From assembly GCA_027483745.1 (NCBI GenBank), contig JAIXTZ010000257.1:1-25704 (forward strand): a stretch of 25,704 nt of DNA, read 5' to 3'. Shown here piece after piece: positions 6,691 through 14,861 of this stretch; within the stretch, counting starts at the first letter, position 1; every line of letters begins with the position of its first letter. Source of the DNA: Lysobacteraceae bacterium. GTDB lineage: Bacteria; Pseudomonadota; Gammaproteobacteria; Xanthomonadales; Xanthomonadaceae. Under the pieces are notes generated by a model. That model made no database searches, was not told the DNA's origin, and was given only the letters and a program-made list of their open reading frames with translations. The translations under genes were made by a program, and so were the position numbers.

Positions 6691-8817
6691 TCAGCCGAAC
6701 AGCCGGCCCACGTCCTCGGCGGGCAAGGGTCGCCCGAGGTAGAAGCCCTGCCCCAGCGGGCAACCCCGTTCGCGCAGCAGGTCGTGCTGGCCTTCGTTCT
6801 CGATGCCCTCCGCGACGACCGTCACGCCGAGCGAATGGGCCATCGCGATCACGCCGGTCGTCAGCGCGAGGTCATTGGGATCGCGCAACAGGTCGGTAAC
6901 GAAGCTGCGGTCGATCTTGACGCCATCGACGGGGACGCGCCGGAGGTGCGACAAGCCGGAGAAGCCGGTGCCGAAGTCGTCCAGCCACACGCCCACGCCC
7001 AGGGCGCGAAGCCGGGTGAACGCGGCCGTCGCCTGCGCCTCGTCGCGGAGGATCGCCGTCTCGGTGAGTTCGAGGTGCAGTCGGTTCGGGTCGAGCCCGG
7101 TGCGATGCAACGCACCCTCGACCGTCTGCGGCAGGTCGCCCAGCGAGAGCTGGCGCGGCGAGACGTTGATGGCGACGAACGGCGCACGCGACCCGTGCGG
7201 CACCGGCCAGTGCGTCGCCTCGCGCATCGCCTCCTCCAGCACGCGATGGCCGATGACCTCGACCTGGCCGCTGTCCTCGGCGATGGCGATGAAGATCGAC
7301 GGCGGCACCAGGCCGAGCGTCGGGTGCGTCCAGCGCAGCAGGGCCTCGGCGCCGACGGCGCGGCCGTCGGTGAGGTCGAAGATCGGCTGGAACGCGAGGC
7401 TCATCTCGCCACGATCCCAAGCGCCGCGCAGGTCATGCTCCAGCCTCACGCGACGCTCCACCTCCTCGTCGAGCGCGCGGGAGTAGAAGCGGAAGCAGCC
7501 CTTGCCGGCGGCTTTGGCCTCGTACATGGCCATGTCGGCGTTCTTGACCATCTGCGCCGCGGACGCAGCATCGTCAGGGAACACGGTGATGCCGATCGAG
7601 GCGGAGACGACCAGGTCACGGTCCTGCACGGCCAGCGGCGCATTGATCGCGGCGAGGATGCGCCTGGCCAGCGTCTCGGCGCGCTGGCGCACGTTCACCT
7701 CGGGGAAGAGCACCACGAATTCGTCGCCGCCGAAGCGGGCCAGCTCGGCCGCGTCGAGGCCTTCCTCGGCGCAGGCATCGCGGATGCGCAACGCGACGTC
7801 CACCAGCAACTCGTCGCCGGCATGGTGGCCGAGGGTATCGTTCACCCGCTTGATGTCATCGAGGTCGATGAACATCAGCGCAAGCTCGCCGCTGCTCGCC
7901 TGCAGCGTCAGCAGCCGCGATTCGAGCGACTCGCTCAGCGCGAGGCGATTGCCGAGGCCGGTCAGGGGATCGGTGTAGGCGATGCGGCGGATGTCGCGCT
8001 CGTGACGCGCCACGGAATCCGCCATCCGCGAAAACACCGTCGTGAGGTCGCCGATCTCGTCGTCGCGGGCCGAGAGGTTTCGCGCCTCGGCGTAGCGCCC
8101 GCCCTCCACCGCCGCCGCCGCTTCGGCCAGCGCACGGATCGGCTTGAGGACGTTGCGCCGGAGCGTGTAAAGGCCGACCAGTCCGAACCCCGCGATCAGC
8201 GCTAGGCCGGCGAGCAGCCAGCGCACGTGGGCGGCGCGCGTCTCGGCGAGCCGGGCCTCGACGGTCTGGCTCCAAACCGACGCCGCGCGCGCGCCTTCCT
8301 CCATGGACAGGCCCAGCCGGACCCAACCGACCCGTTGCTCGCCAAGGCGCACCGGCGCGTCCAAGTGCAGCCGGCCCTCGGCCCAATACGCCTCGATCCC
8401 CTCGCTACGGGTCTCGGCGGGGGAGCCGCCGGCCGCGCCGAGTTCGGGCATGGATTCGCCGAATCGGGCGATGTCGCGACTGCCATCGTGGACGATCCGC
8501 CCCTCGGCATCCGCGACCAGCACGTAGACCACGTCGGCCTGCTGGCCGGTGTTCCGCGCGTACTCGCCGATGCGCTCGAGGTCGAGGAAGTACAGCGGAT
8601 TGGCGACGGCATTGGCGAGCTGGTTGGCGAGCGCGGAGCCACGCTGCTGCAGCCCCTCGCGGACGACGTCGAGCACGAGGGCGTCGCCGCCCTCCCGCAT
8701 GGCGACAAAGCTGCGCTGCTCCCGCCAGATGAGGCCGGCGAAGATCAGCGCCACGGTGCCCACGCAGAGCGTCACCCAGCCCAACATCTGGGCACGCAGC
8801 GTCCAACGGAACGTCAC
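6691..8817 (-). CDS. Membrane GGDEF-EAL c-di-GMP sensor protein
   Basis: A 708-residue c-di-GMP enzyme. It has a transmembrane helix at 12-30, a periplasmic sensor region at 31-199 (with YVLVADAEGRIVHDGS near 98-113), a second helix at about 200-217, a HAMP linker at 218-270, a GGDEF domain at about 275-440 and an EAL domain at about 455-705. GGDEF is intact at 363-367. The inhibitory RxxD I-site expected at 354-357 reads LDAA, so it is missing. The EAL domain keeps EALLRW (491-496), N551, ELTET (583-587), DDFGTG (613-618), K634 and E670, so it looks catalytically competent. The GTG start overlaps the stop of the upstream PhnD-like gene (GTGA), implying coupled translation. The likely role is to read a ligand through the binding protein and set c-di-GMP levels; net synthesis or breakdown cannot be told from sequence. 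Confidence 0.95.
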   Translation of the reverse strand: MTFRWTLRAQMLGWVTLCVGTVALIFAGLIWREQRSFVAMREGGDALVLDVVREGLQQRGSALANQLANAVANPLYFLDLERIGEYARNTGQQADVVYVLVADAEGRIVHDGSRDIARFGESMPELGAAGGSPAETRSEGIEAYWAEGRLHLDAPVRLGEQRVGWVRLGLSMEEGARAASVWSQTVEARLAETRAAHVRWLLAGLALIAGFGLVGLYTLRRNVLKPIRALAEAAAAVEGGRYAEARNLSARDDEIGDLTTVFSRMADSVARHERDIRRIAYTDPLTGLGNRLALSESLESRLLTLQASSGELALMFIDLDDIKRVNDTLGHHAGDELLVDVALRIRDACAEEGLDAAELARFGGDEFVVLFPEVNVRQRAETLARRILAAINAPLAVQDRDLVVSASIGITVFPDDAASAAQMVKNADMAMYEAKAAGKGCFRFYSRALDEEVERRVRLEHDLRGAWDRGEMSLAFQPIFDLTDGRAVGAEALLRWTHPTLGLVPPSIFIAIAEDSGQVEVIGHRVLEEAMREATHWPVPHGSRAPFVAINVSPRQLSLGDLPQTVEGALHRTGLDPNRLHLELTETAILRDEAQATAAFTRLRALGVGVWLDDFGTGFSGLSHLRRVPVDGVKIDRSFVTDLLRDPNDLALTTGVIAMAHSLGVTVVAEGIENEGQHDLLRERGCPLGQGFYLGRPLPAEDVGRLFG

Positions 8818-9725
8818 TCGATGGCCTCCCGCGTGCGGCGGGCAGCCTCGGCCAGCACCTCGAGGGCCGCGGCGTTCTCGGGCGTCACCTCCGCGAATCG
8901 CGTCGTGCCGAAGAAGCGGCGCAGGGCCGGGGCCGCCGCCGGATCGACGGACGCCTGCAGCAGCACGGCCCGCAAGCGGTCGCGCACCCGAGGGTCAAGG
9001 TCGGAGCGTACGATCTCCATCGCCCTCGGCGCGCTCATGCTCTGGCCGACCACGCGGAGTGAAGCCGCTCGCGGATCGCGCTCCCGCAGCTCGGCGAAAT
9101 CGACGTCGCTGAACGCACCGGCGTCGACCACGCCCTTCATCACCCATGTCGCGATGTTGGCTTCCGTGTTGCCGAAGACATAGCCAACGCCCCCGCTTCG
9201 CGGCCGATCGGTCGGGGATGGCAGGATCTCCATGGGCACGCCGGCGTCCAGCAGGGTGATCGCCGGCAGCAGGTAGGCGCTCGTCGAGGCTGGACTCTGC
9301 AGGGCGAGCCGGCGGCCGCGCAGGTCGCCCATCGAACGGATGGGGGAATCGTCCCGGACGAAGATCACCGAACGGTAATGGCTCACGCCGTTTCTCTCGG
9401 TGAGCAGCAGCACCGGCGCGCTCGCGCGATGGATCAGGGTCAGGCCGGTGGCCGCGGTCTCGGTCACCCAGTCGACGCGGCCATGCCGCAGGTAGCTGGT
9501 CATCCGTGAGGCGTCGCGCGCCATCAGGATGCGGCCCTCCCGGATGCCGACGTCAGCCATGCGAGGCACAACGTAATCCAGCAACGGCTTCAGCTGGTCG
9601 TAGTGACGCTGGGGATCGTCGCTGATGCGCCCGAGGACGAGAACGCCGGGGTCGGCCGAGGCGATGGACGCCCAAGCCATGAACATCAACGCTGCAACTG
9701 CACCAAACCGCTTTCGCCCGTCCAT
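8814..9725 (-). CDS. PhnD-like periplasmic substrate-binding protein
   Basis: A 303-residue exported protein. From the ATG at 9725 it has a basic n-region (MDGRKR), a hydrophobic core and a signal peptidase site after SIASA at about residue 24. The mature part begins LVLGRISDDP and contains VDWVTETAATGLTLIH, RSVIFVRDDSPIRSMGDLRGRR and ALQSPASTSAYLLP. These fit the phosphate/phosphonate (PhnD, PBP type 2) binding-protein family; the ligand may not be a phosphonate. No ABC permease or ATPase gene is nearby. Its stop overlaps the start of the membrane GGDEF-EAL gene, so it more likely delivers a ligand signal to that sensor, as NspS does for MbaA in Vibrio cholerae. A GTG 12 bases further upstream is an alternative start; the longer open frame toward 9821 runs into trmJ. 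Confidence 0.88.
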   Translation of the reverse strand: MDGRKRFGAVAALMFMAWASIASADPGVLVLGRISDDPQRHYDQLKPLLDYVVPRMADVGIREGRILMARDASRMTSYLRHGRVDWVTETAATGLTLIHRASAPVLLLTERNGVSHYRSVIFVRDDSPIRSMGDLRGRRLALQSPASTSAYLLPAITLLDAGVPMEILPSPTDRPRSGGVGYVFGNTEANIATWVMKGVVDAGAFSDVDFAELRERDPRAASLRVVGQSMSAPRAMEIVRSDLDPRVRDRLRAVLLQASVDPAAAPALRRFFGTTRFAEVTPENAAALEVLAEAARRTREAIE

Positions 9726-9774
9726 CCTCGGCCTTGACACCGCGTAACCCGCCGAGTCTGACACGATTTGACGA

Positions 9775-10533
9775 TTATTGTGACTTCTCGGCACCGGCCA
9801 ATCGGGCCATCCGCTGGGCATCGGCCAGGATGCCGTGCAGCACGCGGACTTCCCGCTCGTCCGGCGCCGCTCGGAGAAACAGACGCCGCAGCCGACGCAT
9901 CACGGTCACGCCGCTGCGGCCCTTGTGGAAATCGATGTCATGCAAGGCCTGGTCGAGGTGGGCGAAGAAGCGTTCCATCTCGTCGTGCGTTGCCGGAGGG
10001 CGCTCGTCGAGCGGATCGCGCGCGGCGTCCACGCCCGCGTCGGCCATCGCCGCGAGGCGCAGCTCGTAGGCCAGCACCTGCACCGCCTGCGAGAGATTCA
10101 GCGAACTGAAGTCCGGATCGGTGGGAATGCACACAGAGGCATGGCAGAGCTGCAGTTCGGCGTTCTCGAGCCCGGTGCGCTCCGGACCGAACACCAGGGC
10201 CACGTCGCCGTGGCGCGACGCCTCCAACAGCCGGGCGGCAGCCTCGCGGGGCGTGAGCTCGGGCATCGGCACGGCGCGCTGCGTTGCCGTGCTGCCGAGC
10301 ACCAGCGTGCAGCCGGCCACGGCCTCGGCCAGCGACGCGGTGACGCATGCCCCGTCGAGCAGGTCGTCGGCGCCCGCGGCCAGCGCCGTGGCGTCCGCGT
10401 GCGGGAACTTTTCCGGGGCGACGAGGTGCATCGCGGTGAAGCCCATCGTCTTCAGCGCGCGAGCCGACGACCCGATGTTGCGCGGATGCTGCGTACCGAC
10501 CAGCACCATCCGGATCCGTTCAAGCGCGCGCAA
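9775..10533 (-). CDS. trmJ: tRNA (cytidine/uridine-2'-O-)-methyltransferase TrmJ
   Basis: A 252-residue SPOUT-class methyltransferase that 2'-O-methylates nucleotide 32 of the tRNA anticodon loop using S-adenosylmethionine. The SPOUT motifs are present: motif 1 NIGSSAR (19-25, with the conserved Asn and Arg), motif 2 VFGPERTGL (114-122) and motif 3 [15 protein letters not shown] (143-157), which form the trefoil knot. A C-terminal extension (about 170-252) is typical of TrmJ and distinguishes it from shorter TrmL. The start is TTG at 10533: GGAGG (complement of 10539-10543) lies 5 bases upstream, and translation from there aligns with the E. coli N-terminus. The longer open frame to 10599 adds unconserved sequence. 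The gene is divergent from suhB, as in E. coli. The PhnD-like gene follows 49 bp downstream and may share its transcript. Confidence 0.94.
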   Translation of the reverse strand: MRALERIRMVLVGTQHPRNIGSSARALKTMGFTAMHLVAPEKFPHADATALAAGADDLLDGACVTASLAEAVAGCTLVLGSTATQRAVPMPELTPREAAARLLEASRHGDVALVFGPERTGLENAELQLCHASVCIPTDPDFSSLNLSQAVQVLAYELRLAAMADAGVDAARDPLDERPPATHDEMERFFAHLDQALHDIDFHKGRSGVTVMRRLRRLFLRAAPDEREVRVLHGILADAQRMARLAGAEKSQ

Positions 10534-10538
10534 GGTTG

Positions 10539-10543
10539 CCTCC
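10539..10543 (-). promoter_or_regulatory. Ribosome binding site fixing a TTG start for trmJ
   Basis: CCTCC on the + strand reads GGAGG on the - strand, 5 bases before the TTG at 10531-10533. No comparable site precedes the ATG at M9 or the upstream open frame, so it decides the start. Confidence 0.75.
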
Positions 10544-10552
10544 GGGGAATCG

Positions 10553-10560
10553 GTTAAACT
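10553..10560 (+). promoter_or_regulatory. Possible -10 region of suhB
   Basis: GTTAAACT (10553-10560) is an AT-rich island in a GC-rich divergent intergenic region about 70 bp before the suhB start. No -35 box at normal spacing is evident. It could serve either direction, since the complement also reads TTTAAC. Confidence 0.3.
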
Positions 10561-10628
10561 CCGCGCCGGCCCGGCATCGACCGAGTCCACGTTCTTCACA
10601 CAATCCAGCGGAAAGAGGCGGGCAGCGC

Positions 10629-11462
10629 ATGCAGAACCCTGTCGTCAATGTCATGGTCAAGGCCGCGCGTGCCGCGGGCAACGTCCTGCTGCGCAACATG
10701 TCGCGCCTCGAAAGCCTCAACGTCGTCGAGAAGGCCCGCCAGGATTACGCCAGCGAAGTGGACGGCCTCGCCGAGCGCGAGATCATACGCGAGCTGCGGC
10801 GCGCCTACCCCGAGTACGCCATCCTCGGCGAAGAGACCGGCCAGACCGGCAAGGGCCGCTACACGTTCATCGTCGATCCGCTCGACGGCACGTCGAACTA
10901 CCTGCGCGGCATCCCGCATTTCTGCGTCTCGATCGCCCTGGTTGACAACGGCGAGCCGACCGACGCGGTCATCTACGATCCGCTGCGCAACGAGCTCTTC
11001 TGCGCCTCGCGTGGCGCCGGCGCGGTGCTCAACGACCGTCGCATCCGCATCAACACGCAGCGCGAGATCGGTGGCGCGGTGCTCATCAGCGGCTTCCCGC
11101 CGCGCGAGCGCAAGCGCATCGGCCCGCAGCTAAAGTGCATCGAGATGCTGTTGAAGGACGCCGAGGACGTTCGCCGCACCGGTTCGGCCGCGCTGGATCT
11201 CGCCTGGGTGGCTGCGGGTCGCTCCGACGGCTACTTCGAGGCCGGCGTGAAGGCCTGGGACATCGCCGCAGGCATCCTGCTGGTGCGCGAGGCCGGTGGC
11301 CGCGCCTGCGACTTCAAGGGCCGCAACGAGAAGATCCTGTTCGAAGGCCAGTGCATCGCCGGCCCGATGAAGGTCGTCGACGCCGTGCAGAAGGCCGTGC
11401 AGGAATCCGGCTGGTTGGCCAGCTTCGCCCCGCCGCCGCTGAATCCAGACGCCGCGGCCTGA
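10629..11462 (+). CDS. suhB: Inositol-1-monophosphatase family protein SuhB
   Basis: A 277-residue, Mg2+-dependent, Li+-sensitive sugar-phosphatase fold. The metal-binding motifs are GEETG (E68), DPLDGTSNY (D83, D86, T88) and WD (W210-D211), all intact. In E. coli SuhB also binds RNA polymerase/NusA and takes part in rRNA antitermination, so the physiological role may be in ribosome RNA synthesis rather than inositol metabolism. The ATG at 10629 begins the conserved [14 protein letters not shown]; it is preceded by a GAGG-containing purine stretch, and the upstream in-frame ATG at 10536 would overlap the trmJ start and adds unrelated residues. It is divergent from trmJ, a conserved neighbourhood. 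The short [10 protein letters not shown] tail is not conserved. Confidence 0.96.
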   Translation: MQNPVVNVMVKAARAAGNVLLRNMSRLESLNVVEKARQDYASEVDGLAEREIIRELRRAYPEYAILGEETGQTGKGRYTFIVDPLDGTSNYLRGIPHFCVSIALVDNGEPTDAVIYDPLRNELFCASRGAGAVLNDRRIRINTQREIGGAVLISGFPPRERKRIGPQLKCIEMLLKDAEDVRRTGSAALDLAWVAAGRSDGYFEAGVKAWDIAAGILLVREAGGRACDFKGRNEKILFEGQCIAGPMKVVDAVQKAVQESGWLASFAPPPLNPDAAA

Positions 11463-11481
11463 GCCCGAGCGCCGGGCCTCA
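11460..11481. terminator. Short imperfect hairpin between suhB and the propeller cyclase
   Basis: GCCCG (11463-11467) and CGGGC (11473-11477) pair around a 5-base loop, with partial extension into both stop codons. Only 16 bases separate the two convergent stops. This is a weak candidate without a T-tract. Confidence 0.3.
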
Positions 11482-14400
11482 GCGCGACTGCGAGGCGATC
11501 AGGTGAGCGAGGCGGTCGGTGTTGAGGTTGCTCGCGAGGCTGAGTTCACCGGACGCGAGCATCCGCGGCATCCTCTTCAGCAACCACGCCAGATCCGCCT
11601 CTGGCGGAAGTGACGCCTGCGGGAGCAAGCCCAGCCAGCCATCACGCCCCCCCTGCTTCACCGTGTAGAGCGCGAGGTCGGCCAAGGCGACCACGGCCTC
11701 CCAGCCGAGCGCCTGCGGCGAGGCCGGATCCCAGGGCAGCGGCGCCCAGCCAATGCTGGCGGTGATCGCCAACGGCGTCCCGTTGTGCACGAAGGGCGTC
11801 CCGGAGATCGCGTCGCGCACGCGTCCCGCGAGCTCCGCCGCGCGATCCCGCTGGGTGTCCCGAGCGACCACGAGGAACTCCTCGCCGCCCCAGCGAACGA
11901 GATGGTCGCTGGTGCGGAACACGGTGCGAAGCCGCTCCGCGAACTGGCGCAGCAAGTCATCGCCGGCGGCGTGGCCGTGCCGATCGTTGACGTCCTTGAA
12001 GTGATCGACGTCGATCAGGAAGACCACCATGTCGTTCGGCGATTCGCCGCCGCCCGGGTGGGACTGCCGACGCATCCATAGCGCCATCTCCGACGCCATC
12101 TGCAGCGACATGAATCGCCGGTTGCGAAGGCCGGTCAGGGGGTCGGTGAGGCTGGCCTCCTCGAACTCCCGGGTGCGGACGCGCAGGGCCTCGGAGAGCA
12201 CGCGCAGTTCCGCGGTTCGCCGTTCGACTTCCTGCTCCAAGGTCAGGCGCGCACGCTCGAGCGCCCTCGTCCGCCAGCGCACCAACAGCGTTGTGCCAAT
12301 GGCGGCCAGGGAGAACGCCAGCAGCGCGAACGCGGGCGTTTGCCACCAGCGTGGCTCGACGATAATGGTCAAGGCCTCGCGCGCCTCGCTCCATTCGCCC
12401 GTCCGGCTGCTGCCCTGGATGAAAAACCGGTAGCGTCCAGGCCAGAGGTTGCCGTAGGCCGCCACGCGGTTCTCTCGGGTGGTTTCGATCCAGTCCTCGT
12501 CCACGCCCTCGAGCCGGTAACGGTGCCGGTTGCGGGTGGCGGCGCTGTAGTCGAGCGAGGCGAACTCGATGGTGAAACCACGCCCCTCGCTGCCAACCCG
12601 GAACTCGGTGGCCTCCGGGCCGAGCGGCTGGCGACGGCCATCGACGTGGACGCTGGTCACGACCACTGGCGGAGCGAACGTCCATGGGGTGAAGGCCCAC
12701 GGCGTCACCACCAGCACGCCTTCGCGACCACCGAACGCCAGGCGGCCATCGCCCAAACGCGCATACGACCGGAACCATCCGGTCCCCACCTGCGCGCCGT
12801 CGGCCGGCAACAGCTGGCGCAAGCGGTCGCTGGCGGGATCGAACATCGCGCCCTGGCTCCAGATCCGGCCGGCCTCGTCATCCAGCAGGTTGGCGCCGAA
12901 GCTCACGCCGCCATTGCCGTGCCGCGCGCTGATCGCCTCGAAATCGACCACCGCATCGGCACGGGCGATGGCGCGATGCAGGCCGTCGGCATCCACCCAC
13001 AACGTTCCCTCGCGATCCACCAGCACGCCATTGACGTCGAAGTCGCGGGAGCGGCCATCCACGCGGGTGCCCACCCGACGGAGCGACGGTGCGGCCGTGT
13101 CCAACCAGAACAGGCCGGCACTCCCGCCCACCCAGGCGCCGCCGGCGTCGAAGGCGAGCGCTTCGACGCTGCCCTCAACCCGCCTCCCTTCGGCGTCACC
13201 GATCCGCCGCGGCAGCCCCCCGTGCGCGTCGACCACGAACAAGCCATCGGCGGTGCCCACCCACAGGCCGCCATCGGAGGCCGGCCACAGCCGACGCACC
13301 GCGGACCCTTCGAGGAACTCGGGGCCTGCGATGCGCTGGAATCCAGCGGCTGCCGGACGACGCAGGAACAGCCCGCGTTCCGTCCCGACCCAAAGGCTGC
13401 CATCGACGCCCGCGGCCACGCCGGACGGCTGGTCGCCCTCGAAGGCCCCGGCGTCCGCGGCCCCCGGTCGCAGCAGGTCGCGCAGCATGAGGTCGCTGCC
13501 CATCCTCGCCACGCCCACGCCTGCCAGACCGAGCCACAGGCCACCCGCACGATCCTCGCCCATGGTCAGCACGTTGAACTGCGCCAGAGCCGGATCCACG
13601 CCGGGCAGGTAGCGGCGGCTCAGCAATCCGCGAGGTCGTGGGTCGGTGCGCTGCAGGCCGCCGCCGAAGCTACCGACCCACAGCAAGCCCGATGCATCGA
13701 CCAGCAAAGCGCGCACTTCGGCCGGATCCAGCCCCAAGGCCTGTCCCGGCGTGGCCCGGATGCGGCGGAGGATGCGCGCGTCATCCGCGGCGTGGACGTC
13801 GATGCCCCCGGGATGCCCCACCCACACCTCCCCGGGCAGCGGCTCGGCAACGGTGCTGATGCCCGCGCCCGACCAGCGCCGCACTTGCTCAGCCCGCGGC
13901 GTGTCATCTGCCGCGACGACGGCGTAAGGGATCACGGCGGCCTGCCCCTGTTGAGCGCCGACCCAAAGGTCCCCGCGGCCGATCTGCGCGATGGCGCGGA
14001 TGCGTGCGTTCGCGAAACCGAGAGGATCACCGGCGTCGGACAGGACTCGCTCGAATTCGTCGCTACCGGCGCGGCGCCGCGCCAGGCCGCGCCAGGTGCC
14101 CACCCAGAGATGGCCGTCGCGATCGACATGCATCGCCGAGATGCGGTCGTCGGGCAGCGACGTCGGCGATGCCGCGGCGTGGCGCCAGACCTCGGTCCGT
14201 CGAGTGGCGGGGTCGAGGCGGCGCAGACCACCACCGGTCGATCCGATCCACAGGCCGCCGTCCGCGTCGTCCGCGAGCGCGCGGATCGGCAGCGTCGGCA
14301 CGCCATCCGCCTCGCCGAAACGCTCGAACCGGTCCGCTACCGCGTCATAGCGTGCGACGCCCTCCGACTCGGTGCCAATCCAGATGCGTCCGTCGCGTGC

Positions 14401-14766
14401 CCGATGCACCACGCGCACGACATTGCCGGGAAGGCTCGATGGATCGTCGGGCTGCGTCTGGTAGAGCCGGAAGCGGTGGCCGTCGAAGCGGACAAGGCCG
14501 CCGGTCGTGGCGATCCAGATCAAGCCCTGGCCATCCTGGGCAAGGCCGGTCACCACGCCCTCGGGCACCTGGTCGACGTCGCCGACGCGCTCGAACATCA
14601 GCGGCGCGGCCGCGGCCATGGCGGAGGACGCCGCCATCGCCAAGACAAGGGCGAACACCAGGCGAAGCGCGACACCGCCGATGGCACGCCGCCATGCCGG
14701 CCCGGACGACGCCAGGGACGCCACCAAGCCCTTCGAAGCGCCTGCCGCCGCCGCGCGTTGCGCCAT
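11479..14766 (-). CDS. Beta-propeller sensor diguanylate cyclase
   Basis: A 1095-residue one-component sensor, numbered from the ATG at 14766. A long signal peptide ends near AMAAAAP (about 50-55). About 630 residues of two-component-regulator propeller repeats follow, recognisable by recurring units such as GLIWIATTGGLVRFD, GRIWIGTESEGVARYD and GGLWIGSTGGGLRRLD. A Y_Y_Y domain (about 730-800; LDYSAATRNRHRYRLEGVDE, GRYRFFIQG) precedes a transmembrane helix at about 810-830 and a coiled linker (RLTLEQEVERRTAELRVL). The C-terminal GGDEF domain has GGEEF at 960-964 and an RTSD I-site at 951-954, so it should be active and product-inhibited. The propeller is periplasmic and the cyclase cytoplasmic. 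An in-frame GTG at 14796 is an alternative start. The ligand is unknown; relatives often respond to extracellular carbohydrates or surface cues. Confidence 0.92.
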   Translation of the reverse strand: MAQRAAAAGASKGLVASLASSGPAWRRAIGGVALRLVFALVLAMAASSAMAAAAPLMFERVGDVDQVPEGVVTGLAQDGQGLIWIATTGGLVRFDGHRFRLYQTQPDDPSSLPGNVVRVVHRARDGRIWIGTESEGVARYDAVADRFERFGEADGVPTLPIRALADDADGGLWIGSTGGGLRRLDPATRRTEVWRHAAASPTSLPDDRISAMHVDRDGHLWVGTWRGLARRRAGSDEFERVLSDAGDPLGFANARIRAIAQIGRGDLWVGAQQGQAAVIPYAVVAADDTPRAEQVRRWSGAGISTVAEPLPGEVWVGHPGGIDVHAADDARILRRIRATPGQALGLDPAEVRALLVDASGLLWVGSFGGGLQRTDPRPRGLLSRRYLPGVDPALAQFNVLTMGEDRAGGLWLGLAGVGVARMGSDLMLRDLLRPGAADAGAFEGDQPSGVAAGVDGSLWVGTERGLFLRRPAAAGFQRIAGPEFLEGSAVRRLWPASDGGLWVGTADGLFVVDAHGGLPRRIGDAEGRRVEGSVEALAFDAGGAWVGGSAGLFWLDTAAPSLRRVGTRVDGRSRDFDVNGVLVDREGTLWVDADGLHRAIARADAVVDFEAISARHGNGGVSFGANLLDDEAGRIWSQGAMFDPASDRLRQLLPADGAQVGTGWFRSYARLGDGRLAFGGREGVLVVTPWAFTPWTFAPPVVVTSVHVDGRRQPLGPEATEFRVGSEGRGFTIEFASLDYSAATRNRHRYRLEGVDEDWIETTRENRVAAYGNLWPGRYRFFIQGSSRTGEWSEAREALTIIVEPRWWQTPAFALLAFSLAAIGTTLLVRWRTRALERARLTLEQEVERRTAELRVLSEALRVRTREFEEASLTDPLTGLRNRRFMSLQMASEMALWMRRQSHPGGGESPNDMVVFLIDVDHFKDVNDRHGHAAGDDLLRQFAERLRTVFRTSDHLVRWGGEEFLVVARDTQRDRAAELAGRVRDAISGTPFVHNGTPLAITASIGWAPLPWDPASPQALGWEAVVALADLALYTVKQGGRDGWLGLLPQASLPPEADLAWLLKRMPRMLASGELSLASNLNTDRLAHLIASQSR

Positions 14767-14794
14767 CCCCGCCCCCGTCCACGCCAAGGTCAGC

Positions 14795-14800
14795 ACTGTA
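14795..14800 (-). promoter_or_regulatory. Possible -10 box for the propeller cyclase
   Basis: The - strand reads TACAGT here, 28 bases before the ATG at 14766. The matching -35 position would lie inside the secF terminator hairpin and has no good consensus. If used, it excludes the GTG at 14796 as a start. Confidence 0.3.
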
Positions 14801-14810
14801 CCCGGAACGA

Positions 14811-14840
14811 CGAAGGCCGCGGATCACTCCGCGGCCTTCG
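14811..14840 (-). terminator. Terminator-like hairpin after secF
   Basis: A perfect 13-bp inverted repeat (14811-14823 and 14828-14840) with a 4-base loop lies 22 bases after the secF stop. The stem is flanked on the exit side by TCGTTCC, only weakly T-rich. It most likely ends the queA-to-secF transcript. Confidence 0.75.
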
Positions 14841-14861
14841 AATGCGAAACGATGTGGCGAT

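Noticed and set aside
6532..8205. 557-codon + strand frame opposite the GGDEF-EAL gene
   Set aside because: Starts inside the ExoD gene, has no domain, and is antisense to a gene with intact catalytic motifs.
8814..9725. Phosphonate uptake locus
   Set aside because: No phnC or phnE-like transporter genes or C-P lyase genes are nearby; the gene pairs with a c-di-GMP sensor instead.
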